Positions 44,974 to 56,885 of a DNA stretch of 64,000 nt are shown here, one piece after another. Made by a program: the position numbers and the translations under genes. A model generated the notes under the pieces. The model made no database searches and was not told the DNA's origin. It saw only the letters and a list, made by a program, of their open reading frames with translations. The stretch covers positions 4,526,001-4,590,000 of the forward strand of contig VNWV01000002.1 of the NCBI GenBank assembly GCA_009801085.1, read 5' to 3'. Numbering within the stretch: position 1 is the stretch's first letter; every line of letters starts with the position of its first letter. The DNA comes from Lasiodiplodia sp. COLG20. Taxonomy: Eukaryota > Ascomycota > Dothideomycetes > Botryosphaeriales > Botryosphaeriaceae.

Positions 44974-47900
44974 ACATTGCGTGAGAATTTGACGGTTTCT
45001 GGGATTTGCTGCTGCAGCCAGCCGCCTCGACGGGAGTACCCGTGTTTCGAGCGCAAGAGATGGCTTGAGAGATCACCTGTTTGCGAGTTTTCTTCTTTTC
45101 CTCGTGCTCGCATCTGCGGGAGTGGCGCTTGCGAAATGGGAAGGTGACAAAACGTCCTGCATGGTGATCCCCTTTATTTTCATATTAACTACCGTCGAGA
45201 GGAAAGAAAAAAACACTTTGTGATGGGTGGCCGAATGGATGCATGAACGGGGTTTCTATCATGGAGGGGCTTTTTCCTCAACTTCCTCCCCCTCTCCTTT
45301 GCATAGCGTAGGCGTTAGGTCTCCCATCATACTTTTTTGTTCAACTCATCATAAGACAGTATGCCAAAAAGAAAATTACAGACACAGAGGGGAGCTGTTG
45401 GTTTTATTTCCTTTTCTCTTTTGGTTGGCTCATCAAACGTGGAAGTGTAGTAGCATTGCGCGAAAGCGCTTAATATCATCATCCGAAGAAGATTGATTGG
45501 GTTTGAATTTGGAATCACCATAAGGCTCGCAGTCAAGCTTTTGTTCTTCTCTAATATTGTCTGGCGGCGCTTCCCGCTCCAGCAGGGTACAGGTAGGATG
45601 GCTGTCGGTTGTGCAACGTCTGACGAACCGTGGAAGGATGCTATCACAGAAATTCGAAGACCTTGGCACTTCGTTGAGCCGTGCGTATAGGCGGGACATC
45701 TGAGCATGTTTACTTTTTGTTTAGGCGTCAAACGGTTCCAGACCATGAGTGGGGTGAGATGAGCGGGCGCGGTTGCCTATGAAAAGTAGCTGACCCAGCG
45801 TGAGGGCTTGAGGGAATAACTTCGCGATAGTGGTGGGAGAGTAGGATGGCTTACTTAATACTGGACACTTGGTCTTCACTCAATTGGCTTGCAGTCAAAC
45901 TACCTTCTACCTTATCTAGTAAAGATTTGCGAACTATGCAGAATCTATATTTCCTAAAGTGGCAGTCATATACTTAATAGTAATATTAAGATATAAGAAT
46001 AGTAGCGTATTTTCTGTAGAGATTCCTTACGCTTGTAAACCAAAGACACTTCACTTAGGCAAGATCTCGCTATGTAGAAAGGGAAGAAGAGCAGGATAGA
46101 TCGTGGTGTGGGGCGAGCCATTGAGGTCGCCACGGTGACCAGGGCCATGGGGGTGATTTAACAGGTTGACTGCTTACACACGGGCTAGTAAAAATTAGGG
46201 TAAATACTTGCGAGAATACCCCGTATACCAGCTTACCTTATCATATCAGAATGAGTAGTTGGGACGATGTGAAGGATTCAGACTGTTCATTTGGTCTGTT
46301 AGGGTCAAATTCTTTCTTCTAATTTACTTGGCGATTTCGACGGAGATCTCCTTCTCATCATTCCTTGGCCACACCATGCCTCTTTGGCTTTCCTGAAAGT
46401 AGATTATGGACCTTCGTGAAAAACGCATCTCTTGTTTGAACTTGGGTTGCTAACGGTCTGGACACTCGACTTTCTCGACAGTGGTGCAGCCGTAAAGACT
46501 AATAGGAGGGAGAAAGAGTAAAGGAAAAGCAAGGCGTGTGCTTCGACGAGGCATCTGTGGGTAGCTGCTGTTCCAGTGTTCACCTTTTTCTTGGCTTGAA
46601 AAGTCGTCATGGCGTTATCGAGGTCCATTGGGTCTGGATAACGATAATTCGCTATCGTCCTTTGTATCTAATCAGGTGACTCTAGTGTTCTTCTAGGGCC
46701 ACCGGGATCGGGCCGTAATTCGGAGGAAAATCTGGTGCTGTTGGCAAAGTGCGAAACATGATTGGTGTAAGAAGGACCTGGGAGAATGAATCTTTCGTCA
46801 AGAGGGGATTAGACAGTCAACATGAAATATTATGAGTAAAGTTGGAAAAGCAGAGCAAAGTGTCGACTAGGAAACGTGCTAGGCCGTTGTCAAACACAAT
46901 GTACTGCAAGTTTTAGTAAATCCATTGAAGCAGCAGCATCGTATTAATTCATTGATGGGCGGCATTGGCTAGAAGATCTGGTCGCACCGTTTTAGCTAAT
47001 TCTTGCACGACCAAACGATTCGAAGACACTCAAAGCACCTGCAGAAACCCCTGCAACAAGGGAATCGACGAGAGAGTGGTGACGACGTTGAGCTAGGAGG
47101 AGAGATCGTTACTGGCAGGAAGGATTCCAGCGACCCACATAATGCAATCAAGTCCTAGCAAGGTGGGACCATACATACAGCGAGCGAGGGGTCACGCGGG
47201 CTATGATATCCTATCTTGAGTCATAGCGGCTAATAGAAATGAGCATATGCGGCCGGAAAAAGATGAAATTGCTACTGGGTATGGATCCTAGGAATGTCAA
47301 CGGAAGGCCATGGCAAGGGCGGGGGCTTGGGACGTTACAGAATCTGACTCAGGTTTCGCTGCTCTTGCGCCCTCCTAAACTTATTTCTTTGGGCGCCTGA
47401 CCAGATTACGACCATAGAGACATTGGACGCCGTGTCATGGAGGGCGTGCGTAGGATCGCTTGGCGGCGAGTTGAAAGCCTTTCTTGGGAGATCTTGGCCT
47501 GTAGGCTCCCCAATAGGTACAAGTGGCGTAGCATGTGTCCTGTGCTGCTTCGCTTACGAGATCTGGCGTCGCTCGCTAAGCGTCGATTGCTGTCTTCATT
47601 ACGGTCGGTGGTAGTTACAGCAGGTTTTCCTAATCCAACGGGGGCATAACGTGCGATCTACATTGCGATCAGCATAAGGAAAAACTGACAGGCATCAATC
47701 GAATGTTTTAAGAGTTGCGAGGCTCATCCTTGCGCAAAAGGAAGGGTACGAGTGCTGGGCGAAACAACGACGACGGTCACAGGAGGCGGTAAGATAGATC
47801 CGTGGGAAAGGTGGCACAGAGTTGATTTCGATCCCCAATGGTGGATAAAGTATGATGCGTGTCCCACGAGCGAGGCACAGTAAACGATGATGACCCCACC

Positions 47901-50380
47901 GAGTCTGCGAGGTACTGAGTCGCCAGATGCACGGTGCAACCCATTCCCTGCCCATCATGTCGTACGGCATGCAGCCTCAGAGGACACTACCAACCACGGA
48001 TCTCACAAAGTGGTGCGATCTAACTGCTTTCAGTTGTACTTGGATACATTCCATTTTTGGAAACTTGAGCCATGGTTGACATCCGTCCCACAAGGGTAAA
48101 CATTCAGCAGCGCGTGTTGGAGAAGATCCACGATGGATGTGCGCAGTCGGCCGTGGACGCCAAACGACATGTGCGCTGTATATTACACGAGGGGGTCGAT
48201 AAGTGGGCTCAGGCCTGCACAAGTGGCTCGATATAATGCCTTTTTCAGGGCGGAACGAGAGCTCGGAAGCACGGAAAGGGCAACGCTGCGTCATCGAGAG
48301 CAGGGACACAGGCTTCTTGGTGCGTCGTCTCGCTTAGGAATCCGCGATGTCGTTGTTTTGTTGTTGTCAAGTCAGCAATCGGCGATGTGCCGCCACGTCG
48401 GCCCGTCGCAAGACTTGCTGGGTTAGGCTCGACATGTAAGGATCTGCCCTCACGCAGTCCAAGTGACTCGTTTGGAGGTGGCACGCGATGGTGATCAAGC
48501 AGCGGCTGTCAGGGTCCAGAAGACGGCGGTGGAGACAACGGTTTCGGTAAGTTCGGCGTTGAGTAGGAAAAAGAAATATCAAGCAGATACCCCACACCCC
48601 CTGCGTGGGTAGCCTGCGCCAGCTTTGGGACAGACGCCGTGAGTGCGGTCGTCTGCCGTCACTGTTCAGTACTGACGCCAGCAACGGGGTGCGCGGCAGC
48701 CATGACGTGCGCTCTGGACGCCTCGCCCAACGGCGGCTGCACGTCTGAGGTCATCAACCGGGCGCTGAACGTGCAATAAACCCTGCGGATCTCGGATTGG
48801 CCGCCATGTGCTGGGAGCTGGCGTCGGAATTGCTGGAGGCGGCCCGGGGGCCGCAGCTTCGGGTCGCTTCTCAGGCGATTGTCATGACGCAGCGGGAGCG
48901 GTCTGCCTCAGCCTTGATTCCATGCTACTCCATGCGTGAGAGAAGGCATAGAGCTGCGTCGCGTCCTTGTCGCCGGGCCCTGGCTTCGGCCAACGGAGAG
49001 TGGTGACGGGGTCGGATCGGACTTAGGGAGCATGGTTGGGCCGCCAGTGGCTGCGGGCAGGATGCAGGCAGGCGCAACGGCTGGGGCGAAGGCGGACATG
49101 GGCGAGCCAAATGCCAGGCTGCGCGTGGCACCCCTGCCGCGTTCTGACCTGCATTGCTTCTGTACGACGCCTGGCTGGGGTGCTAAGCTTGGCATGTCTG
49201 GTGACGCCGGCGGCAGCGCTGTCGAGGCTGCAGAGGTGAAGTGAACGGGAGACGCATGGCTGGATGAGCGCATCGTGCGTTGGGATGGCCGAGTGTGCGC
49301 GGGAAGAGGCGGCGAGGACAGGCGCGGCGTCCAAGTGAGGCAGGCGCGGCGGGTCTGGCAGCTGATGGGCTCCGAAGAGCGCCGGCTCCAGCAGTGTGCA
49401 CGTCACGAGAGCTGCCGTGGCCGCGAGGAGCACAGCGGACCTGCAGGCTGCCCGGCCGGTGCAGCGTTTGGGCACGCGTGCCTGCCTCGCCGCGACACAG
49501 CTGGGTTGTCGCCCGTCACTGACCACTATCCCGGCCTCACATCTCACAAGCCACCGGGCGCCGACGTCAGAAGCCCGCCATCGCCTCCAGTCTGAGTGTT
49601 GAGCGTCCGTGGCACAGCCGGGCTGCCCACCAACCTCTCGACCTCTCCTCTCCCACGCTCAACCGAACCCTTCACCCGCTCCCGCCAGGCGCGCCAGGCG
49701 CAGCCGCCCCGGGCCAGAGCACCGCGAGCGCCCTTGCGTCGTCATGGCTCTGCGGGGCCTGGCGCGCCGAAGTTGATTTAAGCTCGGTGCCGGGCCCTCA
49801 GTCCCCTACTCTGAGTTCAGCCACGGTGGATCGCCGCCAGGCCCGTCCGCCTGAGCCCGCCGGCCCGAGTCCGCCTCCGAGCGATGCAGCTCTCGCCGTC
49901 TGCTGCTTTGCTTCAATCCCAAACATCCGACCCGGGCGCTGCTTCGTTCCGTGTTAGACCAGCGCCCGCCGCCCGCGCCAGCGCCCGCCGGAGCATTCCC
50001 TCGCCCGCGGCGCCGTCTCCCCTGCCAAAGACAGCCGCCATCCGCACCGACCCGGTGGCCGTGGCCCAGTGATGCATGCAGGAGCACGGGATTCGAGCGA
50101 GACGAAGATGGCCATGCATTCGTATGAGCTCCTACGCGCCATGAAAATTCGCCTTTCCGTAGAGATTGTGCCCGGTGGGAGTAAGAGAACGACCGCAAGG
50201 AGACAAAGGAGAAATAGAAACAGGAAAAGGAAAGTCCTGGAACGCGTGCGCTGCACGCTCACCCCCCGCCGCCACAGCAACCCCCGCCAAGCCACCTACC
50301 CTGCCCCCGCCCTGCCCCAGGCACGTCGCATCCCAGCCCGCAGGCCTCACAGATCTCGGACGGGGTCATACATCTCTGCT
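44974..50380. other. 5.4-kb gene-poor region
   Basis: No gene supported. About 45.8-47.8 kb is visibly AT-rich with only short frames, while 48.6-50.3 kb is GC-rich with mutually overlapping open frames of 60-174 codons on both strands that look like composition artefacts. No tRNA boxes or long inverted repeats were found by eye. Old, mutated transposon remnants are possible in the AT-rich part. Confidence 0.45.
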
Positions 50381-50997
50381 TCATGCGTTAGCTGCGTTGC
50401 TTGTTCCTGGCGCCGGGCGAAACGCGATCATGTACCCACCCGTTGAGCCCCCGCCGTGGTTGCCGTCCGGAGATCCGCCCTGGGATGGAACTGCAGCACC
50501 TGGGCCGTCAGTCTCGCTGGCAGTCACGCTGGACGATGCGCCACTACCTCGGTGCCGATTTCTGTTGTCACGGTATCGAAAGACGTGCCACAGCAGCCAG
50601 CGGATGATCCAGTTGTCTTCGTTGCGCCCGTCCATGTAGTGGCCCTGCTGGTAATACGGCCGCGTCCGCGCGCTCGCCGCGTGGTACACGTTCAGCACCT
50701 CGCGGTGCATCGCTGTCTCCGTTATCTGGTTCGACGAGTATGGCGGCTGCACAGTGGGGTCGGAGCGGCATTGCGGCACCAGATTCGATGGGTCCTGGCT
50801 CGTACGCCTTCGTCCCTCGGCCGCCTCTTCCTGCACGTCTGATGAGTAAGGCTCCCGCCTCGCCAGGAACCCGTCCGTGCGTTGCGCACCTTCATCAGCT
50901 CGTAGAGCTCCTTGTGGGCCGGATTGTCCTCCGACAGACCCAACCTCTGGAAGAAGTCTGCCTTCGTCCTGCTGGGTGCGAGCCTGGCCAAGGCCAT
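50381..50997 (-). CDS. Hypothetical protein (185 aa), two exons
   Basis: Exon 1 (50997-50890) encodes MALARLAPSRTKADFFQRLG and continues LSEDNPAHKELYELMK, which reads like a genuine conserved N-terminus. A 59-nt intron (GTGCGC donor, GTGCAG acceptor) leads to exon 2 (50830-50381). Exon 2 encodes EEAAEGRRRTSQDPS, then a Tyr/Arg/Trp-rich segment (HAASARTRPYYQQGHYMDGR, WIIRWLLWHVFRYRDNRNRH) and a Gly/Ser-rich tail. The frame change between the two coding halves is what implies the intron. The family is not recognised. It stands alone in a gene-poor region. Confidence 0.6.
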
Positions 50998-53900
50998 GTT
51001 GCGGTACGGTCTGCTGGGCGGAGCGCTGCTGCTGCCAGGCCCCGGTGTGCCGAGAGTGTGTTGTTAGATGGTGGTCTGCTGTACCTCCTGGCGAACGTGC
51101 AGATGCGAAGGCACTCGCTCGTCTCACGCTTCAACTTGGGCGTGCCACCCTGCGCTTAAAAACATCCGCCGGGCAGCAATGGGGCAGCCGCAGCCATATT
51201 GGTCAAGCACGCATATGCAGATCCGCAGATCGTGACCATGCAGTATCTACCACTCCCGATGGGCCAACGACCATCATGGCCACTGGGATGACATCCAGCT
51301 GATCCAAAGACATGGATGCATCGGCGCCCAAGCTACACATCGAGCAGGCTACCAACCGCGCGGTCCGTGCCGCCCCTCCAAGGTGGCCTGATAGGGTTCC
51401 ATGACCAAGAGAGCTCCAGGTGTGACGCTCACTAGACGAAGCATTGGTGGCTTGCCCAAGATACATCGCCCCTGGGTTACGTCTCCGTGGATGGGCCATT
51501 GCGGGCACGCGAGATTCAGTACCCCACCCAGGAAACAAGCTACCAGTGCCCCGGGACCCTGTGGCTTTCACTGGTGTGTCCACGTAAAGCCATGCCCCTT
51601 GCCCGCAGCTGCCCTTGTCATTATGCTTTACAGGATCTTCAAGGTTCGCCGGGGAGCGAATGAGCGGCGGCCATCTTGGTACAGCCGCGCTGGGCCAGCT
51701 CGCGCCCACCGGTGCGCTGGCGGAAGGCCCTCCTGCAGATCAGATCGTCCCGGCAAGCGGGTGGCTGCTCCAGGATCGGTGTTCCCCTCAGTTCCACTTC
51801 TGACACCGCAATCAGAGAAGTGTGCTTTCGTCCTGAGCATGGCTTCCGGGCACAGACCAGGTGGAGACACGCCGAACGGCTGTGTTGCCACGCACACGAG
51901 ACTATTGGGGGGTGTCAAATATGTTAACTGCGCATACAAAACAAAGTGTGCTCACCTTTCCAGGGGCTGGATCAGCCCAGAAACCAATCTTGGAAATGGG
52001 GGGGCAAAATTCGCCGATCGTCTTCGTTTCCCCGATAGCGCGGTGTGCGCTGTAATCCGCAATGCAGGTTTCCTTGGCCGCGCTGCTTTCTTCACATGGA
52101 GCTGCGGGGATTGGAGGAGGCCTCCATGTCAGAATCGTCGATGGGCGAGGCTTCTCAGGGCCATCTCGGCTCCAAGCGGGCAGGCCGACGGGCAGAGGAA
52201 GAGACAGCAGCAACGGGCGACGAATCACCGGCGCTACGACGCCACCCTGGACCACGGCTCTTCTGGAACCCTGCGTAGAAAGTGGCTTGTCGCGCCACAG
52301 TCGACGAGCACGGAAACAGGCGCAGCTCACAAACGCACCTGGTAATCTCGGGATCATCCGCGCACCTCGGGCGCCAAATTGCGTGCCAGGAAGCCTGCCT
52401 GAAAGGGAATTGATACAAGCGCAGCCAAGAACGTGGCCCTGTTCCTTTTCACTCGTCAACGGCCAACGCACTGTGTTTCACTTTCCTCCTGCATAAAGCT
52501 GACGGCTTCCCTCAGCCGTATCTCATCTCGCTACGCCCGGGGGTCGATAGAGATCTGGGCCCGATTCCACAGCCCCGGACCCGCCCAAAGCGATGCGCCC
52601 AACATACTCGCATCCACCGTAGCTTCGACTGCAGCCCGTACAGCGTGGCTTCCACGTGGAGATTGCGGCCGTCCGTCTCCGCATATTCGCATGGGATCAA
52701 TGACGTCTACATCACGCAGGTGGTAAAGAAGGCACCCGTGCCGGCTGGACCACGCAGCTGCTCCACAACATGCGACTGCCACGGGAGGTTGTTGTGATCC
52801 CTGCGGCTGTCTCCTGCCATCCGCGGCTGAGCTAGTCTTCTCACCAGCGCTGACGGTGGGCCGTTATGCGCAAGTCATCGCTCTGATCCATGTGCAGCCG
52901 TCAGTTGCGAGTAAAGATCGGCGGTCGTACCCCGTCTAAGGCGCGGCTTCGCCGCTGCCAACAACCCAGAGATCTACCGTCGGCTGTGTTGTTTCCTCAA
53001 TGCAGCTCGGAACCAGACTTCTGTGGCACGGCCTCCAAGCAGCCGCGCCACTCCGCCGTCAGAGCTCCGGGTGCGGCGCCAGCGCACGTGGAAGGCACAG
53101 AGTCCGATACACGGACTATCGCCCCGACAGGCTCCAGATCGCACTTCGGAGAGCGGCACTGCCCCAGGCGCAGAGTCCCGGCCTGAAAATGCGGTGCAAC
53201 GCGGACGTCGCCTCCACAGGTTTCAGGAAACCGCTTCTTCAAAGCACGGCGGGCGGAAGTGGCTAATGGGCCTGCAATGGGCCCTCGTGGGGGAGCTCGT
53301 GGACGAACGAGGATGGCTGCAGGCACGCGTCTTGGTGGCGGGCAGTGGCCTGATCGCTCGCGCCCGCAAGGCACCCATGCGTAGAGGCTTGTCTGCGGTT
53401 GCAAGCTTCTGGAGGCCCGCAAGTGCAGACAGGTCGCTTGTGGGCGATCACATCTTCGGCTACGGACGTCGGGCCATGATTCGCGCAGAAGCAACGGGCC
53501 AGCTGCAAGGCTCACCGCTCGGACCGCCATGCATGGGGGAGATCTAAGATCGCGGCAGACGGCAAACGATGCGCGGCCCCGGCTTCAGGCGGCGGGCTTC
53601 GCGGGTACGGGCCGCGGGACAGTAGCCCCTCCACTGCTGCTTCAGCTCACCATCTCAACCACGGCCGGCGCTGCTCTACGTGGAATCTGGTCGTTCGATG
53701 CTCTTACGACGGCGTCCCTCCGGCACACAATGGCTGCGCCCGCTCCACGTGTGATAAGGCAGGAACCGGATTCTGTCACGCGCTGCGCCTGCCGTCCTGA
53801 AGTGACGCGACACGGCCACAGCTCCCCGACGAGCCCTCCGGCCGTTAGGCGAGCATGTGGCGCTCCTGAATGCCAGCGGGCAGTGCTTTTTCCCCAGTCG

Positions 53901-54307
53901 CATTCGCGTTGTAGCCCTCGATTCCAGGCGGTCTGAGAGGGCGCACCTGCTTGGAGCTGAAGCCATTAACGCTGTGCATCTCCAACGAGGCCCGGAGCGC
54001 CCGGCAGGCGTGCATCCCAAGTCGTTCGAGCAGGACGGAGGGCTGCTGCTGCGCTTGGCCGCTGGCGCCTTCCGCCCCTGGCTGACGCCGCCATACCTAT
54101 GCGCGTGTCTCGCAGCGGAACAATCATGCTGTGGCAGCAGCAATGCAGTAAGCCAGGCAGCCCTACCGCCGGCAGCAGTCGCTTTGGGCGCTGCTAGACC
54201 TCTTCAACGCCCGAACGAGCCAGTAACTTAATTCACCGCCTCTTTTTTTTTCTTTGCTCCCCGCGTCCGGCAAGCCTGATTCAGAAGATTTCAAATCGCG
54301 CATCATC
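50998..54307. other. 3.3-kb GC-rich region without supported gene
   Basis: It lies between divergent starts (185-aa gene on minus, 800-aa gene on plus). The longest frame is 314 codons at 51401-52345 (+), of biased composition and without motifs. Several long frames overlap it on both strands. A pyrimidine-rich tract (CTCTTTTTTTTTCTTTG) at 54240-54257, about 50 bp before the plus-strand start, looks like a core promoter of the 800-aa gene. Confidence 0.45.
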
Positions 54308-56885
54308 ATGGCAGTATCCACCATCTCGAGCACACCTCCGCTATTCGATCGCAGCAACACTTTCCTAGACTCATTCGTCCCTAGCAATCGCGATTCCCGC
54401 CAGCCAGCTCCCAAGCGGCAATTATTCCCGCAGCTAGACTCGTCCGAGGCCACGCCCAGCGAAAATGGGTCTGTCTACGATGCAAAACATGTCTGCTCCG
54501 AGGATGAGGCGGATGAGCCCCCAAAGAAGAGACCTCGAAGCAGGAGGCGGTCGCATTCCCGCTCCCTGTCCGGACAGGAATGGCCGCCCTCTAGCATTGC
54601 GAGTGAGTCAAGCTTTGTCTAGACCTTGGAGGAGGAATGGACAGCACTGACCGAAGGCTTGTTTCAGACGGGCCCGGCGTAGCAGTCCGGTTCATCAACA
54701 GACCGGACGCAACGCCGTTGACCACCATCATCGAGCAAAAGTCGATTGCAACGCTCCGCTCTGCTGTAAACGGCATTGCCGCGACACGCGTCAACCGCTG
54801 GGCGGAAGCCCCGGAACAAAAGCAATCAGGGGGAGGTCACGCGGGCAGGCGTCAGGCGGCTCTCACCATTGATGAAGCAACGCTTCGAGAACTGCACGAG
54901 ATCATCGATAGCCAAAGGCCACCGGACCAAAGGGTCTCCTCAGGATCAGGCACAAGCTACGTCAATGACGTCGAGCATCCCGCACGTCCAATTTCGCCGC
55001 CGCAGTCGCCGCCCGTTCGGGCTCAGACGCCGTGCGGCCTGCCCCGCTGGACGGGAGATTTGCCCACTTCGTTTGGAGCTCCGCACCGCAGGGTCTCACG
55101 CGTGAGGAGTTTTGGATATGCTCTTCGCCATTTCTTCCGCGGCTCTCAGGGAGGTGAGTTTGCGCGAGCGTGGGGGAAGTACGTATGGTCCGACCGATGT
55201 CGCACCAACGTGGCGTGCACATGTTTGACACTTGAAGCATGGGCTAATCCTCTCATTTATCAGAGCTTGGAGGACGAGACCCCGGCAATCAGACCGCAAT
55301 GCGCGGGGTGCATGAAGTGCAGCAGTGGCGGCAATGGCCCCACGCCAGCCAGGCCGACCGCCGTGCCGGGCTCGCATTCTGGGCGCCCCCGAGCAGCGGA
55401 CACGGGTCGAGCAATCCTCCGGGCTGGCATATCTTCGAGCCCGACGTGCATGAGCCGGTGACTGAGATAGACGCTCCCGACAGCCCGGCACCGGAAACAC
55501 CGTCGCGATTCCACGCACGGAATGGGACACGAGGTCAGGACTCTACACAACACGGACCGCGGCAGCTACATGATCGACAAGGACCGATGCAGGCATCCAT
55601 GCCAGGATCCGCGCCGCCAAACGTTGCACAACCTGTGCGCGGTCAGGCCTCCAGGCGCCCCTTGACCCCGACTGGGCGTCGGCAGGAGCGTCTCCCCGCT
55701 GATGACCCCGGTCGAACCGAATCTCCAGATTCGGTTTACTCAACGCCCACACAGACCAGCAGGCACTCCAGTCATCCGTTGATACCTGCGCCCCTGTTCA
55801 CGAGCCCGCCTCATTCTCGCCGTCGTCTCGACCCGCGCATTCCCGTTTCCCCGTATGACCGACTTGCCGATGTGTTGAGTACAGGCCAGCCAACATCACG
55901 AGATACGCCATCTCGCAGCCACAAAGAACGCAGCAGTGATGACATCGACGTGCGTTACACTGCCGATGACATTCCCGTTTACCGCCCAGACGCTGTGAGT
56001 CTGAGAAGCCTGGACAACAAGCACACCGGTGCCCACCGCATAGTTTCAGTTGCGTCAAGCACTCTTGCTTCCACATGTCCTACTCCTGCTGCAGCTTCGT
56101 CCGTGACCCAAACGAGTACTCCTGCTACGCAGTGCACCAGTTTCGGCGGGTCATCTGCTTCCACCATCGTCTCCGCCTCGCCTCTCATTCTCAAACCCGA
56201 GTCTCAACCCCAAACGAAGCAATCCCCCTCCGACTCTGCTCTGGACTCCTCGCCTCCCTCGATGGGTCTTACGGTAATTCGTTCTGCAGCACTCCCGATC
56301 CTTCTACCTCTCGCAGCTGCAGAAGGAATCGTCCGCCCTCGTCTCATTGCTCGCCCTGTGACTCCTTCCCCAGACGCTGAAATGAGGTCCACCCTTGGCA
56401 CGCACAGAGCCACTCGTCGCTCTTCTGGCGCATCAATCAACGCCTCTACCCGTGCGTTACGGGGCAGCAGCGCGGATGCTCGCTCCAGATACAGCGGCAG
56501 CAGTAGCGAAAGCTTTCACACGCCCGAGCAGACGCCCCGAGCAAGCCCAGCATGCAGTTCACCAGCGCTTGGCTCCGCTGCCCTAACTCCCCTAAGCTTA
56601 GACCAGGTTCTTGCAGCAAATTCTACGCCGCATGCACCCGTGCCGCCCGCAGCGCATATGGAGAGTGAACGCAAAGAGCGGGGCAGCGGAAGCAGCGGCA
56701 GCATCAATGAGGAGAAGGGCGTCGGTGAGCAGCTTGGGTGGCTGCTGCGGGTGTGTTTCTGCCAACCTGTTGGTGGGGTTGAGGACTGGGAGAGTGGTGG
56801 GGACAATGCGCGTCGTCATCGTTGCGTGCAACGTCGAGTGAGGCAAGGCTCAGAGGTGAGGCGACGACAACACCGGGCGGCTTAA
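54308..56885 (+). CDS. Large low-complexity hypothetical protein (about 800 aa)
   Basis: Three exons are inferred: 54308-54602, 54668-55153 and 55264-56885, with GTGAGT donors and TTTCAG/TATCAG acceptors, in phase. The start is the ATG of MAVSTISSTPPLFDRSNTFL. The first exon contains a KKRPRSRRRSHSRSLS basic cluster that could be a nuclear localisation signal. The second exon includes ALTIDEATLRELHEIIDSQR (helical) and RVRSFGYALRHFFRGSQ. The third is dominated by Ser, Thr, Pro and Arg with no domain. Near the end GVGEQLGWLLRVCFCQPVG is hydrophobic, and the last 30 residues may be misassigned if a further intron exists around 56725. Function unknown; mostly disordered. Confidence 0.55.

Noticed and set aside
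51401..52345. 314-codon plus-strand frame
   Set aside because: Rich in Arg/Pro/Gly/Cys without motif, and overlapped by several similar-length frames. Not enough to call a gene.
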